NCBI RefSeq assembly: GCF_018119395.1 | Contig: NZ_JAGPWD010000019.1 | Location: 1-64,000 of the forward strand | DNA length: 64,000 nt | Direction of reading: 5' to 3' | Source: Massilia sp. ZL223 | GTDB lineage: Bacteria > Pseudomonadota > Gammaproteobacteria > Burkholderiales > Burkholderiaceae_D | In this document: positions 43,155-52,728 of the stretch, piece after piece | Position numbering within the stretch: the stretch's first letter is position 1 | Layout: each line of letters opens with the position of its first letter | Made by a program: the position numbers and the translations under genes | Notes under the pieces: generated by a model | Told to the model about the DNA's origin: nothing | Database searches by the model: none | The model's input: the letters and a program-made list of their open reading frames with translations, nothing else

Positions 43155-44168
43155 ATGATTCTGGTTACAGGCGCAGCAGGCTTCATCGGCGCGAACCTGG
43201 TGCACGCATTGTCGGCACGCCAGCCGTTTTCCGTCTTCGGCGTCGACAACATGTCGCGCCCGGAGAAGTTCCACAACATCGTCGACGCCGAGATCGCGGA
43301 CTACCTCGACAAGGAAGACTTCATCGCGCGCCTGCGGTCCGGCCAGTTCGACCGCAAGTTCACCGCCGTGCTGCACCAGGGCGCCTGCTCCAACACCATG
43401 GAGACCGACGGCCGCTACATGATGGCGAACAACTACGAGTACACCATCGAGCTGTTCGAGTTCTGCCAGCGCCAGAACATCCCCTTCATCTACGCCTCGT
43501 CGGCGGCGGTGTACGGCGGCGGCACGGTGTTCAAGGAAGAGCGCCCGCACGAGCGCCCGCTGAACGTCTACGGCTATTCCAAGTTCCTGTTCGACCAGTA
43601 CGTGCGCCGCCACTGGCTGGGCCGCAGCCGCGGCAAGGACACCGGCCCGCAGGTGGTGGGCCTGCGCTACTTCAACGTCTACGGCCCGCTGGAAGGCCAC
43701 AAGGGCACGATGGCCTCGGTGCCTTTCCACCAGTTCCACCAGTTTCAGAAAGAGGGCAAGGTCAAGCTGTTCGGCGCCAACGAAGGCTACGAGGCGGGCA
43801 CCCAGATGCGCGACTTCATCTTCATCGAGGACGTGGTCAAGGTGAACCTGTTCTTCCTGGACCACCCGGAACAGCGCGGCATCTTCAACCTGGGCACCGG
43901 CCGCGCGCAGCCCTTCAACGACCTGGCGGTGGCCACCGTCAACGCGCTCGCCAACGAGGGCGGGGCGCCCATGTCGCTCGAACAGATCGTGGAGAAGGGG
44001 CTGCTGGAGTACCTGCCGTTCCCGGACAAGCTCAAAGGGAAGTACCAGAGCTTCACCCAGGCCGACATTTCCGCGCTGCGCGAGGCGGGGTATGCGGAGA
44101 CCTTCACCGACGTGGCGGGCGGGGTGGCGAAGTATATGGAGTGGTTGAAGGGGCAGCCGGTGCGCTGA
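43155..44168 (+). CDS. hldD: ADP-L-glycero-D-manno-heptose 6-epimerase
   Basis: Epimerises ADP-D,D-heptose to the L,D form used by WaaF. Length 337 residues. The Rossmann motif is [16 protein letters not shown], the acidic end of strand 2 is GVDNMSRP, and the Tyr/Lys pair lies in [46 protein letters not shown] and [15 protein letters not shown] are HldD blocks. The start has AAAGGACCCACC before ATG. It is last in the waaF-hldD pair and is followed by a strong terminator. Confidence 0.96.
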   Translation: MILVTGAAGFIGANLVHALSARQPFSVFGVDNMSRPEKFHNIVDAEIADYLDKEDFIARLRSGQFDRKFTAVLHQGACSNTMETDGRYMMANNYEYTIELFEFCQRQNIPFIYASSAAVYGGGTVFKEERPHERPLNVYGYSKFLFDQYVRRHWLGRSRGKDTGPQVVGLRYFNVYGPLEGHKGTMASVPFHQFHQFQKEGKVKLFGANEGYEAGTQMRDFIFIEDVVKVNLFFLDHPEQRGIFNLGTGRAQPFNDLAVATVNALANEGGAPMSLEQIVEKGLLEYLPFPDKLKGKYQSFTQADISALREAGYAETFTDVAGGVAKYMEWLKGQPVR

Positions 44169-44177
44169 TCTTCGTGG

Positions 44178-44204
44178 AGGGCCGCCTGAGGGCGGCTTTT
44201 TTTT
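44178..44204 (+). terminator. terminator of waaF-hldD
   Basis: GCCGCC (44181-44186) pairs with GGCGGC (44191-44196) around a TGAG loop and runs straight into eight T residues. Confidence 0.92.
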
Positions 44205-44332
44205 CGCCTTCTCCCCACAAATAGTTGCATCCCAGCATTCCACCCTCAAGCCCAGTCACGCGCCGTGCGCGCACTCCCTCGTGTAGACTCTGCTCACCTT
44301 CGTTGTTCATTTTTTAACTAAGGAAGCACTGC

Positions 44333-45475
44333 GTGAATGCCAACCTGACCGGACACCTGTCGCCTGACCAGGAAGACCTGTCTCCCTCCACCCGTGCCAT
44401 GCTGTCCCTGCGCGCCCAGGTGATGGAACAATGGATGGCGAACGTGCGCAAGACCGTGCTGCAGGCGCGCTCCCTGGCGGTGCCGATCCTGGAGAACACG
44501 CTGCCGGCCTACTACGACACCCTGGCCGCGCTGCTCACGCCGGGCTATTCGGCGCGCGCCCACAACGACCTGGGCGCGGTGGCCAGCGAGCACGGAGGCG
44601 AGCGCGCCCGCATGACGGTCTACGACGCCACCGCCCTGATCCACGAGCTGCAGATCTTCCGCGATACCCTGTTCGCGGCGCTGGAGCAGGCCGGCGTGGC
44701 GCTGACCCAGGACGAGCGCGCCAACCTGGTGGCCAGCATCGACGCCACCATCCGCGAAAGCGCCAATTCCTTCGCCGTGGTGCAAGCCGCGCTGCGCGAG
44801 CAGTACGTGGCCGCGGTCGCGCACGACCTGCGCACGCCGCTCTCGACCGCGCAAATGGCGGCCCAGATGATCGAACATACCTCGAACGACGAGACGGTCA
44901 AGCGCTACGCGGACAAGATCGTCGCCAGCACCAAGCGCATCGATGTCATGACGCGCGAGCTGCTGGACCGGATCTCGTTCTGCAAGACCGGCCCCTTCAC
45001 GCTGGACATCTCCCACGTCGACATGGCCGACGTGGCGCGCGAAGTGGCGCAATACGCCCAGAATTTTCATGCAGTGGAACTGGAGCTCGAAGTCGAACCG
45101 GTCACGGGCTGGTGGTCCCGTGAAGCAATGCAGCGCGCCATCGAGAACCTGGTCAACAACGCGATCAAGTACGGCTCGAACGCGCCGATCCGCCTGGCCG
45201 TCACCACCACCACGGAACGCGTGCAGGTGCTGGTGCACAACCAGGGCAAGCCGATCGCGCCCGAAGACAGCGAAAGCATCTTCCAGCTGTTCCGGCGCGC
45301 CGGCAACCAGGAAGCGGGCGAAGGCTGGGGCGTCGGCCTGCCTTACGTGCGGCGCGTGGCCGAAGCCCACGGCGGCAGCGTCCTGATGTCCAGTTCCGAG
45401 GAAGAGGGCACCAGCTTCGTCATCGACGTCCCCACCGACGCGCGCCCCTTCGCAGGCGCGCCGACGGCCGCCTAG
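44333..45475 (+). CDS. soluble sensor histidine kinase
   Basis: A 380-residue cytoplasmic kinase. About residues 20-150 form an all-helical globin/RsbRD-like sensor (MEQWMANVRKTVLQARSLAV, FRDTLFAALEQAG). HisKA has the phospho-accepting His164 in AVAHDLRTPLSTAQ. HATPase_c has the N-box ENLVNNAIKYGSNAP and the G-box GWGVGLPYVRRVAEAHGG. There is no receiver or TM segment and no response-regulator gene beside it. The start is GTG 44333, preceded by AAGGAAG; no ATG is better placed. It converges on the monooxygenase-like gene with a 4-base overlap. Confidence 0.88.
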   Translation: MNANLTGHLSPDQEDLSPSTRAMLSLRAQVMEQWMANVRKTVLQARSLAVPILENTLPAYYDTLAALLTPGYSARAHNDLGAVASEHGGERARMTVYDATALIHELQIFRDTLFAALEQAGVALTQDERANLVASIDATIRESANSFAVVQAALREQYVAAVAHDLRTPLSTAQMAAQMIEHTSNDETVKRYADKIVASTKRIDVMTRELLDRISFCKTGPFTLDISHVDMADVAREVAQYAQNFHAVELELEVEPVTGWWSREAMQRAIENLVNNAIKYGSNAPIRLAVTTTTERVQVLVHNQGKPIAPEDSESIFQLFRRAGNQEAGEGWGVGLPYVRRVAEAHGGSVLMSSSEEEGTSFVIDVPTDARPFAGAPTAA

Positions 45476-45879
45476 GCTGTCGATTTACCCATCAGTCCCT
45501 GGCCGCCGACCGGCTCGGTCTCGAAGCGCTCGCCGAAGCCCGCGATCAGCGGCCGCCCCTTGGCGATCGCCTGCTGCACCGAATGCAGCGAGAGCGAAGC
45601 CTTGTGGCTTTCGCGGCTGTCCCAGGTCTCGGTGATCCACAGCGCATCCGCGTCGGCCAGGTCCTTGGCGACGACATAGCTCAGGCAGCCCGGCATGGCG
45701 GCCGTGCCTTCGAGGAGGATGGCGATGAGCGCGTCGCGCTGGCCCGGCTGGGCGCGCATTTTTCCGATCAATCCGTACATGCGAGGCGTGTCCTTGGTGG
45801 CGGGAGCGGCCAGGGCGGCTGGCGCCGCCAGCGGCAGGGCGGCCAGTGCGGCCACCGCGGTGCGTCGGGAAACAGCCAT
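45472..45879 (-). CDS. Tat-exported ABM-fold (quinol monooxygenase-like) protein
   Basis: A 135-residue protein. The N-terminus MAVSRRTAVAALAALPLAAP carries a twin-arginine motif (SRRTAVAAL) and a hydrophobic signal core ending near ALAAPA. The mature part is an ABM (antibiotic-biosynthesis monooxygenase/YgiN-like) ferredoxin fold: MYGLIGKMRAQPGQRDALI, MPGCLSYVVAKDLADADALW and TETWDSRESHKASLSLHSVQ. Reaction unknown; family members act on quinones, heme or polyketides without a metal. Tat signals on ABM proteins are uncommon. ATG 45879 places the RR at positions 5-6. Confidence 0.75.
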   Translation of the reverse strand: MAVSRRTAVAALAALPLAAPAALAAPATKDTPRMYGLIGKMRAQPGQRDALIAILLEGTAAMPGCLSYVVAKDLADADALWITETWDSRESHKASLSLHSVQQAIAKGRPLIAGFGERFETEPVGGQGLMGKSTA

Positions 45880-46007
45880 GGCGCGTCCTTGTGGAAAGGT
45901 GAAGGTGAAGGTGGAGTATAGGACGCGGCGCACGCGTGGCCAAGCGCTTTCGCGAACATATGCATGCTGGAGTAAGATGCATTTTTTCGAACCCTTGCGA
46001 ATCCGCG

Positions 46008-47639
46008 ATGCGACTTTCTTCCCTTGCCCTGGCCGCCGGCGCCGCCGCCCTGTCCAATTCCCTTCACGCCCAGCAGGCCGCTCCCGCGATCTCCGAGACG
46101 GCGCTGCGCGCCCACCTGTCCTTCCTGGCCGACGACCTGCTGGAAGGCCGCGGCACCGGCCAGCGCGGCGGCGACCTCACGGTGCGCTACCTCGAGACCC
46201 AGGCGGCCCTGATAGGCCTGCAACCGATCCAGGGGGGCGGCTACCGCCAGCCGGTCAGGATCGAGGGCACCCGGCTGCTGCCGGGCAGCAGCGTGAGCTT
46301 CGAGGCCGGCGGCAAGCGCATCAGCCCGGAGATCGGCAAGGGCATCGTGTTCGGCACCGCCAGCGGCAAGACCGCGCTGGCCTTCGACGCGCCGCTGGTC
46401 TTCGTCGGCTACGGCGTCACGGCCGGGGAAGAGCAGTGGAACGACTACAAGGGCCAGGACATGAAGGGCAAGATCCTGGTCATGATGGTCAACGACCCGC
46501 AGCCCACCAGCGAGGAACCGAACCGCTTCGCCGGCAAGGCCTACACCTGGTACGGCCGCTGGCTGTACAAGTTCGAGGAAGCGGTGCGCCAGGGCGCGGC
46601 CGGCGCGCTCCTGATCCACACCCTGCCGTCGTCCTCCTATCCGTGGAGCGTGCCGGCCAACGGCTTCTCGCACGAGCGCTTCCACCTGGCCGGCGCCGGC
46701 AATCCCGTCGAAGGCTGGCTGCACGAGGATACCGCGCGCGCGCTGTTCGCGGCGGCCGGCCACGACCTCGACCAGCTGCGCGCGCAAGCCGAAAGGCGCG
46801 ACTTCCGCCCGGTGGACCTGAAGATCGGCGCCCACGTCGAGCTCAAGTCGGCGATCCGCCAGGTCGAGCAGTTCAACGTGGTCGGTATCGTGCCCGGCAC
46901 CGACCCCAGGCTGAAGGAACAGGCGGTGGTGTATTCCTCGCACTGGGACCACCTGGGCATGGACGAAGGTCCCGCCGCCGAACGCAAGAAAGACCGCATC
47001 TACAACGGCGCCATCGACAACGCCTCGGGTACGGCGGCGCTGCTGGCGATGGCCACCGAGGCGGTGAAGAAGCCCACCCGACGCACCCAGGTCTTCCTGT
47101 GGCCGGCGGCGGAAGAGCAGGGCCTGCTGGGCAGCGCCGCCTACGTCAGGAATCCGGTAGTGCCGCTGGCGCGCACCGCCGCCGACCTGAACCTGGACAG
47201 CCTGAACTTCGTCGGCCGCACCAGGGACATCGGCGTGCCCGGCGCCGAACGCAGCAGCCTGTACGACACGGCGAAGGCGGTGGCGCGGAAGATGGGCCTG
47301 AAGCTGGCGCCGACCATTCCCGACCTGTCCGGCGCCTACTTCCGCGCCGACCACTTCAACTTCGCCAAGGCCGGCGTGCCGGCCTTTAATGTCGGCTCGG
47401 CCGTGTTCTCGGGCGACGGCCACTTCGAGTTCGAGCACGGCCAGGATACGTCCAGCCAGAAGATGGTGGGCTTCAAGCAGCACTACCACCAGATCAGCGA
47501 CGAATACCGCCCGGACTGGGACTTGTCGGGCATGGTGCAGCAGGCCCAGTTCACGCTCAACCTCGGCTACGCCGTGGCCAACGCGCCGGCCATGCCTACG
47601 TGGAAGAAGGGCGACAGCTTCGGTCAAGTCAAACGCTGA
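46008..47639 (+). CDS. exported M28-family metallopeptidase
   Basis: A 543-residue zinc aminopeptidase-like protein. The signal peptide is MRLSSLALAAGAAALSNSLHA. After a leading segment (HLSFLADDLLEGRGTGQRGG) comes a PA-like insert (about 120-260). The catalytic domain has the metal ligands in YSSHWDHLG, GAIDNASGTAALLAMA and PAAEEQGLLGSAAYV (Glu base followed by Glu ligand), with further ligands D in LNLDSLNF and H in QHYHQISDE. The ends of the gene overlap the convergent hybrid kinase by 11 bases. Substrate unknown. ATG 46008 is chosen as the signal-peptide start. Confidence 0.9.
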   Translation: MRLSSLALAAGAAALSNSLHAQQAAPAISETALRAHLSFLADDLLEGRGTGQRGGDLTVRYLETQAALIGLQPIQGGGYRQPVRIEGTRLLPGSSVSFEAGGKRISPEIGKGIVFGTASGKTALAFDAPLVFVGYGVTAGEEQWNDYKGQDMKGKILVMMVNDPQPTSEEPNRFAGKAYTWYGRWLYKFEEAVRQGAAGALLIHTLPSSSYPWSVPANGFSHERFHLAGAGNPVEGWLHEDTARALFAAAGHDLDQLRAQAERRDFRPVDLKIGAHVELKSAIRQVEQFNVVGIVPGTDPRLKEQAVVYSSHWDHLGMDEGPAAERKKDRIYNGAIDNASGTAALLAMATEAVKKPTRRTQVFLWPAAEEQGLLGSAAYVRNPVVPLARTAADLNLDSLNFVGRTRDIGVPGAERSSLYDTAKAVARKMGLKLAPTIPDLSGAYFRADHFNFAKAGVPAFNVGSAVFSGDGHFEFEHGQDTSSQKMVGFKQHYHQISDEYRPDWDLSGMVQQAQFTLNLGYAVANAPAMPTWKKGDSFGQVKR

Positions 47640-50210
47640 CCGTGCGGGCCGCGGCCTGCTCCAGGATGCGGCCCAGGTTCGCCATGTCGACCGGCTTGAC
47701 CAGGTGATGGTCGAAGCCGGCCGCCGCGCTGGCGCGCCGGTCCTGGTCCTGGCCGTAGCCGGTGACGGCGACCAGGATCGCGCCGCGCGTCCTCGGGTCC
47801 GCGCGCAGGCTGCGCGCCAGCTCGTGGCCGTCGATGTCGGGCAGGCCGATGTCGAGCAGGCAGACTTCCGGGCCGAAGCCGGGCGCCAGCTCGAGGGCGC
47901 GCGGCGAGGCATTCTCGGCCAGCACCTCGTGGCCGTTGGCGGCCACGTACATGGACAGCACCTCGGCCGCGTCCTGGTTGTCGTCCACCACCATCACCCT
48001 GAGCCGGCGCGCCTCGGCGGCGGCGCCGGCATCCGCGCCCGCGTCCGGTCCCTGGGCGCCGCGTTCGGCGCAGCGCGGCAGGGTGACCGTGAAACTGCTC
48101 CCCAGCCCCGCGCCGGCGCTCTCCACCGCCACCGTTCCGCCATGCAGCTGCACCAGGCTGCGCACCAGGGCCAGGCCGATGCCCAGTCCGCCCAAGGCGC
48201 GGTCCGGCGTGCGCTCGCCCTGCACGAACATGTCGAAGGCGCGTTCCAGCTCGGGCGGCGACATGCCGATCCCGTTGTCGCTCACGCGCAGCCGGACGGA
48301 TTCAGGATCGGCGCTCAGCGCGGCCTCGATGCGTCCGCCGTCGGCGGTGAACTTGACGGCGTTGTGCAGCAGGTTGCCCGCCACCTGCACCAGGCGCTTG
48401 CGGTCGCCCAGCACCCAGGCCGGCTCGGGCAGCAGCCGGACTTCGAGCCGGTGGCCCTTGCGGCGCACGGCTTCCTGCACCTGCTCGGCGGCGTCGGCCA
48501 CGACCTCGTTGATGTCGAGGCGCTGCTTGGCGATGGTCACCAGGCCGCGCGTGACGCGCGAGACGTCGAGCAGGTCGTCCACCAGCCCGGCCATGTGGCG
48601 CGCCTGGCGCGCGATGATCTCGCTGATCTGCTTGATGCGCGCGGCTTCCAGCCGTCCCTGGCCGAGCAGCTGGGCGCCGGAGGCGATCGGCGCCAGCGGG
48701 TTGCGCAGCTCGTGCGCCAGCATGGCCAGGAATTCGTTCTTGCGGGTGTCCGCCTGGCGCAGCGCCTGCTCGGCCTTGACCCGCTCGGTAATGTCCTGCA
48801 GGGTGCCGCGCAAAGCGCTCACGCGGCCATCGGGCGCGGCGATGCTGTCGGCGCGCCAGTCGATCCAGATGTGCCGGCCGTCGGCGTGGTTGACCTCGAG
48901 TTCGAGCCGCCCGCTGCCTCCCTTGCGTTCGAGCTCGCGGCGCAGGCCGTCCATGCGCTGCCACGATGCCTCGGGCAGCAGGGAGCCGCGCAGCCGGGGG
49001 AAGGGCGGCACCGGGCGTCCGAAGATGGCCGGCACCGAATCGGAGGTCTCGATGCTGTCGTCGGCCAGGTTCCAGTGCCAGGTGCCGAAGCGCGCCAACA
49101 GGTGCGATTCGCGCAGCTCCTCTCCTTGGCCGCCAGCGCCTGGGCGCGCTCGGCCAGCAGGCGCGAGGCGGTGCCGATCGATTCGGCCACTTCGGCGGCT
49201 TCCCTGACATAGGCTTCGCGGAAGGGCGGGGCCGGCTCGCCCCGGCCGAGGGCGACCGCGCCCTCGTGCAGGCCGCGCACCGAGCGCGCCAGGCGGCCGC
49301 CGATCTGCCAGGCCAGCCACAAGCCGATGGCGAACAAGAGCGCCAGGCCGGTGAGCAGCACCGCCAGCGGCTGCAGCAGCGACTGGATCAGGGCGGCGCG
49401 CGGCACCCCGACCGCCACGCCCCAGCCGGTCAGCTCCGAGCGCGAATAAAAGGTGAGCACGTCCACGCCTTCCTGGGTGGTGGCGCCGAACACGCCTTCG
49501 CGCGAGCGCTGGATGGTCTTGAACAGGCTTTCGGTCACGCGCCTGCCGATGAAAACGTCGGCACTCACGTTGCGCCCGAAGATCACGCCGGCGGCGTCGA
49601 AGATCGAGGCGACCGAGCCCTCCGGCACCGACTTGGGCGTCAATACGTCGTCGAAGTAGTCCGGGCGCAGGCCGATGCTCAGCACGTAGGCGATCTCGCC
49701 GCGCACCAGCACCGGCACGTCCACGCTCACCGTCGGGCGGCGCCGCACGGCGCCGGTGAACACGTTCGCCACCGAGGGCCTGCCGGTCGAGAACACCTTG
49801 TCGATCTGCGGCGAATGGTCGAGCGGCAGCGCGGCGCCGAAGTCGACCGCGGTGTTCATGACCTGCTGGCCGCGCCGGTCGCGCAGGACCGCGTTCATGC
49901 TGGCGCCGGTGAGCGACAAGGCCTCGCGCGCCTGGCGGTGCACGCGTGCGAAGTCCTCCCGCTCGAGGGCTTCGGCGGTCGACAGGGTCTGGGCGATGGC
50001 CTGGCCGCGCAGCAGCTTGCTCTCGACGGTATGGACCAGGGCGCGCACCGTCTGCATGGTGTTCTTTTCGAACTGGGCGCGCGCCTTTTGGTACTGGTGG
50101 ACGAACAGCAGCGAGGCCCCGACGATCCCCGGCAGCAGGGTGGCCAGCACCAGCCACAGCAGGTAGGCCCGCAGCGGTCTGCGGATGGTCGACACATCGT
50201 CACCGTTCAC
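47629..50210 (-). pseudogene. cache/PAS hybrid histidine kinase interrupted by an apparent frameshift
   Basis: Two frames together make one hybrid kinase of about 860 residues. The first frame (50210 to about 49125) has an N-terminal TM helix (YLLWLVLATLLPGIVGASLL), a periplasmic Cache domain, a second TM helix (LQPLAVLLTGLALLFAIGLW) and a HAMP-like region ending in AERAQALAAKE. The second frame (about 49125 to 47629) continues EELRESHLLARFGTWHWNL with PAS, HisKA (His codon 48712-48714), HATPase and a receiver (Asp codon 47851-47853 in LLDIGLPDIDG). The break lies in GGAGAGGAG (about 49118-49127); one extra G would restore the frame. This could be sequencing error, a real mutation or less likely programmed -1 frameshifting. 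The start is GTG 50210. Confidence 0.85.
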
Positions 50211-50403
50211 ATTGTTTTCCGGGGTGGGCTGGACAGCGGAATTCTACGTGCAATCCGACAAGACGCCGATTTCAGTACGCGCCACTTGCATGGACGGCCA
50301 CAGGTGCGCCTGCACCTGGGGCGCGCGGACGCTCATCCGTTGCAGGCGCGCCATAGCGCGCAGCCCGAACGTGAAATATTTTCCCGAAATTGTGATTTCT
50401 CCA

Positions 50404-50430
50404 TCGAATTTGCGCCCGCTTGGCCGTAAT
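50404..50430 (+). promoter_or_regulatory. candidate sigma-28 promoter of cheW-mcp
   Basis: TCGAATTT, 11 bases, GCCGTAAT: near match to the class-III flagellar consensus TAAAGTTT-N11-GCCGATAA in both boxes and spacing. It lies 50-75 bases upstream of cheW and parallels the element upstream of the chemoreceptor at 10434. Confidence 0.55.
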
Positions 50431-50478
50431 GTATCTTGCTGAGTAGCAAGACTTAACATTGACGCATCTGGAGCCCAC

Positions 50479-50958
50479 ATGGAATCGGTAAAGACGGCGG
50501 AAGAACAGGAAGTCCTGTCGTTCCGCCTTGCAAAAGAAGAATACGCAATCAGCATCCTCAAGGTGCAGGAGATCCGCGGCTATGACGCGCCGACCCGGCT
50601 GGCCAGCGCGCCGGCCTACCTCAAGGGCATCATCAACCTGCGCGGCGCGATCGTGCCGATCGTCGACATGCGCATCAAGTTCGGCCTGGGCGAGCCGGTG
50701 TACGACTCGTTCACGGTGGTGATCATCCTGAACATCGCGCAGCATGTGATCGGGATGGTGGTCGACAGCGTCTCGGACGTGGTCACGCTGGCGAGCGACC
50801 AGATCCGCCCGGCCCCCGACATGGGCGCCAGCGTCGAGACCAACTGCCTGCTCGGCCTGGGCACGGTGGGCGAGCGCATGCTGATCCTGCTCGACATCGA
50901 CAAGCTGATGCAGTCCGACGAACTGGGGCTGGTAGCGTCGCTGCCGCACGCCGCCTGA
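50479..50958 (+). CDS. cheW: chemotaxis adaptor CheW
   Basis: Couples chemoreceptors to the CheA kinase. Length 159 residues, a single CheW SH3-like domain: LSFRLAKEEYAISILKVQEI, APAYLKGIINLRGAIVPIVD, VVIILNIAQHVIGMVVDSVS and GERMLILLDIDKL are the canonical strands. The ATG is preceded by GGAG. It is 21 bases upstream of a chemoreceptor gene and presumably co-transcribed. The main che cluster is not in the window, so this may be an accessory adaptor dedicated to that receptor. Confidence 0.94.
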   Translation: MESVKTAEEQEVLSFRLAKEEYAISILKVQEIRGYDAPTRLASAPAYLKGIINLRGAIVPIVDMRIKFGLGEPVYDSFTVVIILNIAQHVIGMVVDSVSDVVTLASDQIRPAPDMGASVETNCLLGLGTVGERMLILLDIDKLMQSDELGLVASLPHAA

Positions 50959-50979
50959 AGCCACGGAGGAAACAAGAAC

Positions 50980-52656
50980 ATGAAACTCGCCAACCTCAAG
51001 ATCGGCAAGCGCCTGGCGCTGGGCTTTGGCATCGTCTGCGCCATGCTGGTGCTGATGGTCGCACTGAGCAATGCCATGCTGGCGCGCGTCAACGCCGGCA
51101 CCGACGAAATCGTCAACGGGCGCATGCCGAAGATCGAAATGACCGGCCAGATGCAGGCCGACATCAACGACATCGCCATCGCGATCCGCAACATGATGCT
51201 GACCGACGACCCGGCCGACCGCCAGAAGCTGGCCGAGGAAGTCATCGAGCACCGCCGCAGCATGAATGCGATCCTCGCTGAGCTGGACAAGTCGCTCGTG
51301 AGCGCGCGCGGCAAGGAACTGCTGGCGCAGATGAAGCAGGAAACCGCCGGTTACGTGAGCGGCCAGGACAAGCTGATCCGCCTGATCAATCTCGACGAGC
51401 TGGACGCCGCGCGCTCGCTGCTCAAGAGCGAGCTGCGCCCGCTGCTGGTGCGCCTGAAGAAGGCCACCGCCGAGCAGAGCGCGCTGCAGAAGCAGATCGC
51501 CATGGACGCCGCCGCCGAGGCGGCCCGCACCTACCGCAGCACCAGCATCCTGATGTGGGGCCTGGGCTTTGGCGCGCTGGCGCTGGCCGCGGCAGTGGCC
51601 TGGTCGATCACGCGCTCGATCACGCGTCCGGTGGCCAAGGCGCTGGAGGTGGCGAACACCGTCGCCGCCGGCGACCTGACCAGCCGCATCCAGGTCGACA
51701 CCCGCGACGAGATGGGCCAGCTGCTGCAGGCGCTCAAGGCCATGAACGAGAACCTGGCGCGCACCGTGGGCGTGGTCCGCACCGGCACCGACACCATCGC
51801 GGTGGCCGCGGCCCAGGTGGCGGCGGGCAGCCAGGACCTGTCTTCGCGCACCGAGCAGCAGGCTGGCGCGCTGGAGGAGACCGCGTCTTCGATGGAAGAG
51901 CTGACCTCGACCGTCAGGCAAAACGCCGACAACGCGCGCCAGGCCAACGTGCTGGCCGAAGCGGCGGCTAACGTCGCCGCGCGCGGCGGCCAGGTGATCG
52001 GCCAGGTAGTCGGCACCATGGGCGAGATCAACGACTCGGCCAACAAGATCAACGACATCATCGGCGTCATCGACGGCATCGCCTTCCAGACCAATATCCT
52101 GGCCTTGAATGCGGCGGTGGAAGCGGCGCGCGCCGGCGAGCAGGGCCGCGGCTTCGCGGTGGTGGCGGGCGAGGTGCGCAACCTGGCGCAGCGCTCGGCC
52201 AACGCGGCCAAGGAGATCAAGGCCCTGATCGGCGCGTCGACCGACAAGGTGGCCAGCGGCAGCAAGCTGGTGGCCGAAGCCGGCGCGACGATGCAGGAGA
52301 TCGTGGACAGCGTGCGCCGCGTGACCGACATCATGGCCGAGATTTCGAGCGCCAGCATGGAGCAGACCTCGGGCATCGAGCAGATCAACCAGGCGGTGGT
52401 GCAGATGGACGAGACCACGCAGCAGAACGCGGCCCTGGTGGAGGAGGCGGCGGCCGCGTCGAGCCAGATGCAGGAGCAGGCCGCGATGCTGGCCAAGGCG
52501 GTGGCCGTGTTCCAGATCGGCGCGGCCCAGGCGGCGCCGGTCGCGGCTCAGGTGAAGACGCCGGCGCTGCCGAAGCCTGCTGCGGCGCCTGTGCCTGCGC
52601 GTGCGCCGGCGAAGGCCAAGGCAAGCGCCACCGCCGGGGACTGGGAAGAGTTCTGA
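50980..52656 (+). CDS. methyl-accepting chemotaxis protein
   Basis: A 558-residue inner-membrane chemoreceptor. TM1 (about 10-30) is followed by a periplasmic four-helix-bundle domain (about 31-185, starting [19 protein letters not shown]), TM2 (about 190-208), HAMP ([20 protein letters not shown]) and the signalling coiled coil with the tip [19 protein letters not shown]. It ends in DWEEF, a CheR/CheB-binding W-x-x-F tether, after an Ala/Pro-rich linker. The cytoplasmic half closely resembles the receptor at 10434-12212, while the sensor halves differ, so these are paralogues with different inputs. Confidence 0.94.
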   Translation: MKLANLKIGKRLALGFGIVCAMLVLMVALSNAMLARVNAGTDEIVNGRMPKIEMTGQMQADINDIAIAIRNMMLTDDPADRQKLAEEVIEHRRSMNAILAELDKSLVSARGKELLAQMKQETAGYVSGQDKLIRLINLDELDAARSLLKSELRPLLVRLKKATAEQSALQKQIAMDAAAEAARTYRSTSILMWGLGFGALALAAAVAWSITRSITRPVAKALEVANTVAAGDLTSRIQVDTRDEMGQLLQALKAMNENLARTVGVVRTGTDTIAVAAAQVAAGSQDLSSRTEQQAGALEETASSMEELTSTVRQNADNARQANVLAEAAANVAARGGQVIGQVVGTMGEINDSANKINDIIGVIDGIAFQTNILALNAAVEAARAGEQGRGFAVVAGEVRNLAQRSANAAKEIKALIGASTDKVASGSKLVAEAGATMQEIVDSVRRVTDIMAEISSASMEQTSGIEQINQAVVQMDETTQQNAALVEEAAAASSQMQEQAAMLAKAVAVFQIGAAQAAPVAAQVKTPALPKPAAAPVPARAPAKAKASATAGDWEEF

Positions 52657-52680
52657 TCCAGGCGTCCGGCGAGGACTAAA

Positions 52681-52712
52681 AAAAACGGCAAGCCCGAGGG
52701 CTTGCCGTTTTT
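52681..52712. terminator. bidirectional terminator between the chemoreceptor and porin genes
   Basis: AAAACGGCAAGCCC pairs with GGGCTTGCCGTTTTT, a long stem with a T-run on the plus strand and A-run on the other side. It lies between the two convergent genes. Confidence 0.9.
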
Positions 52713-52728
52713 CGTTGGAGCGCGTCGA

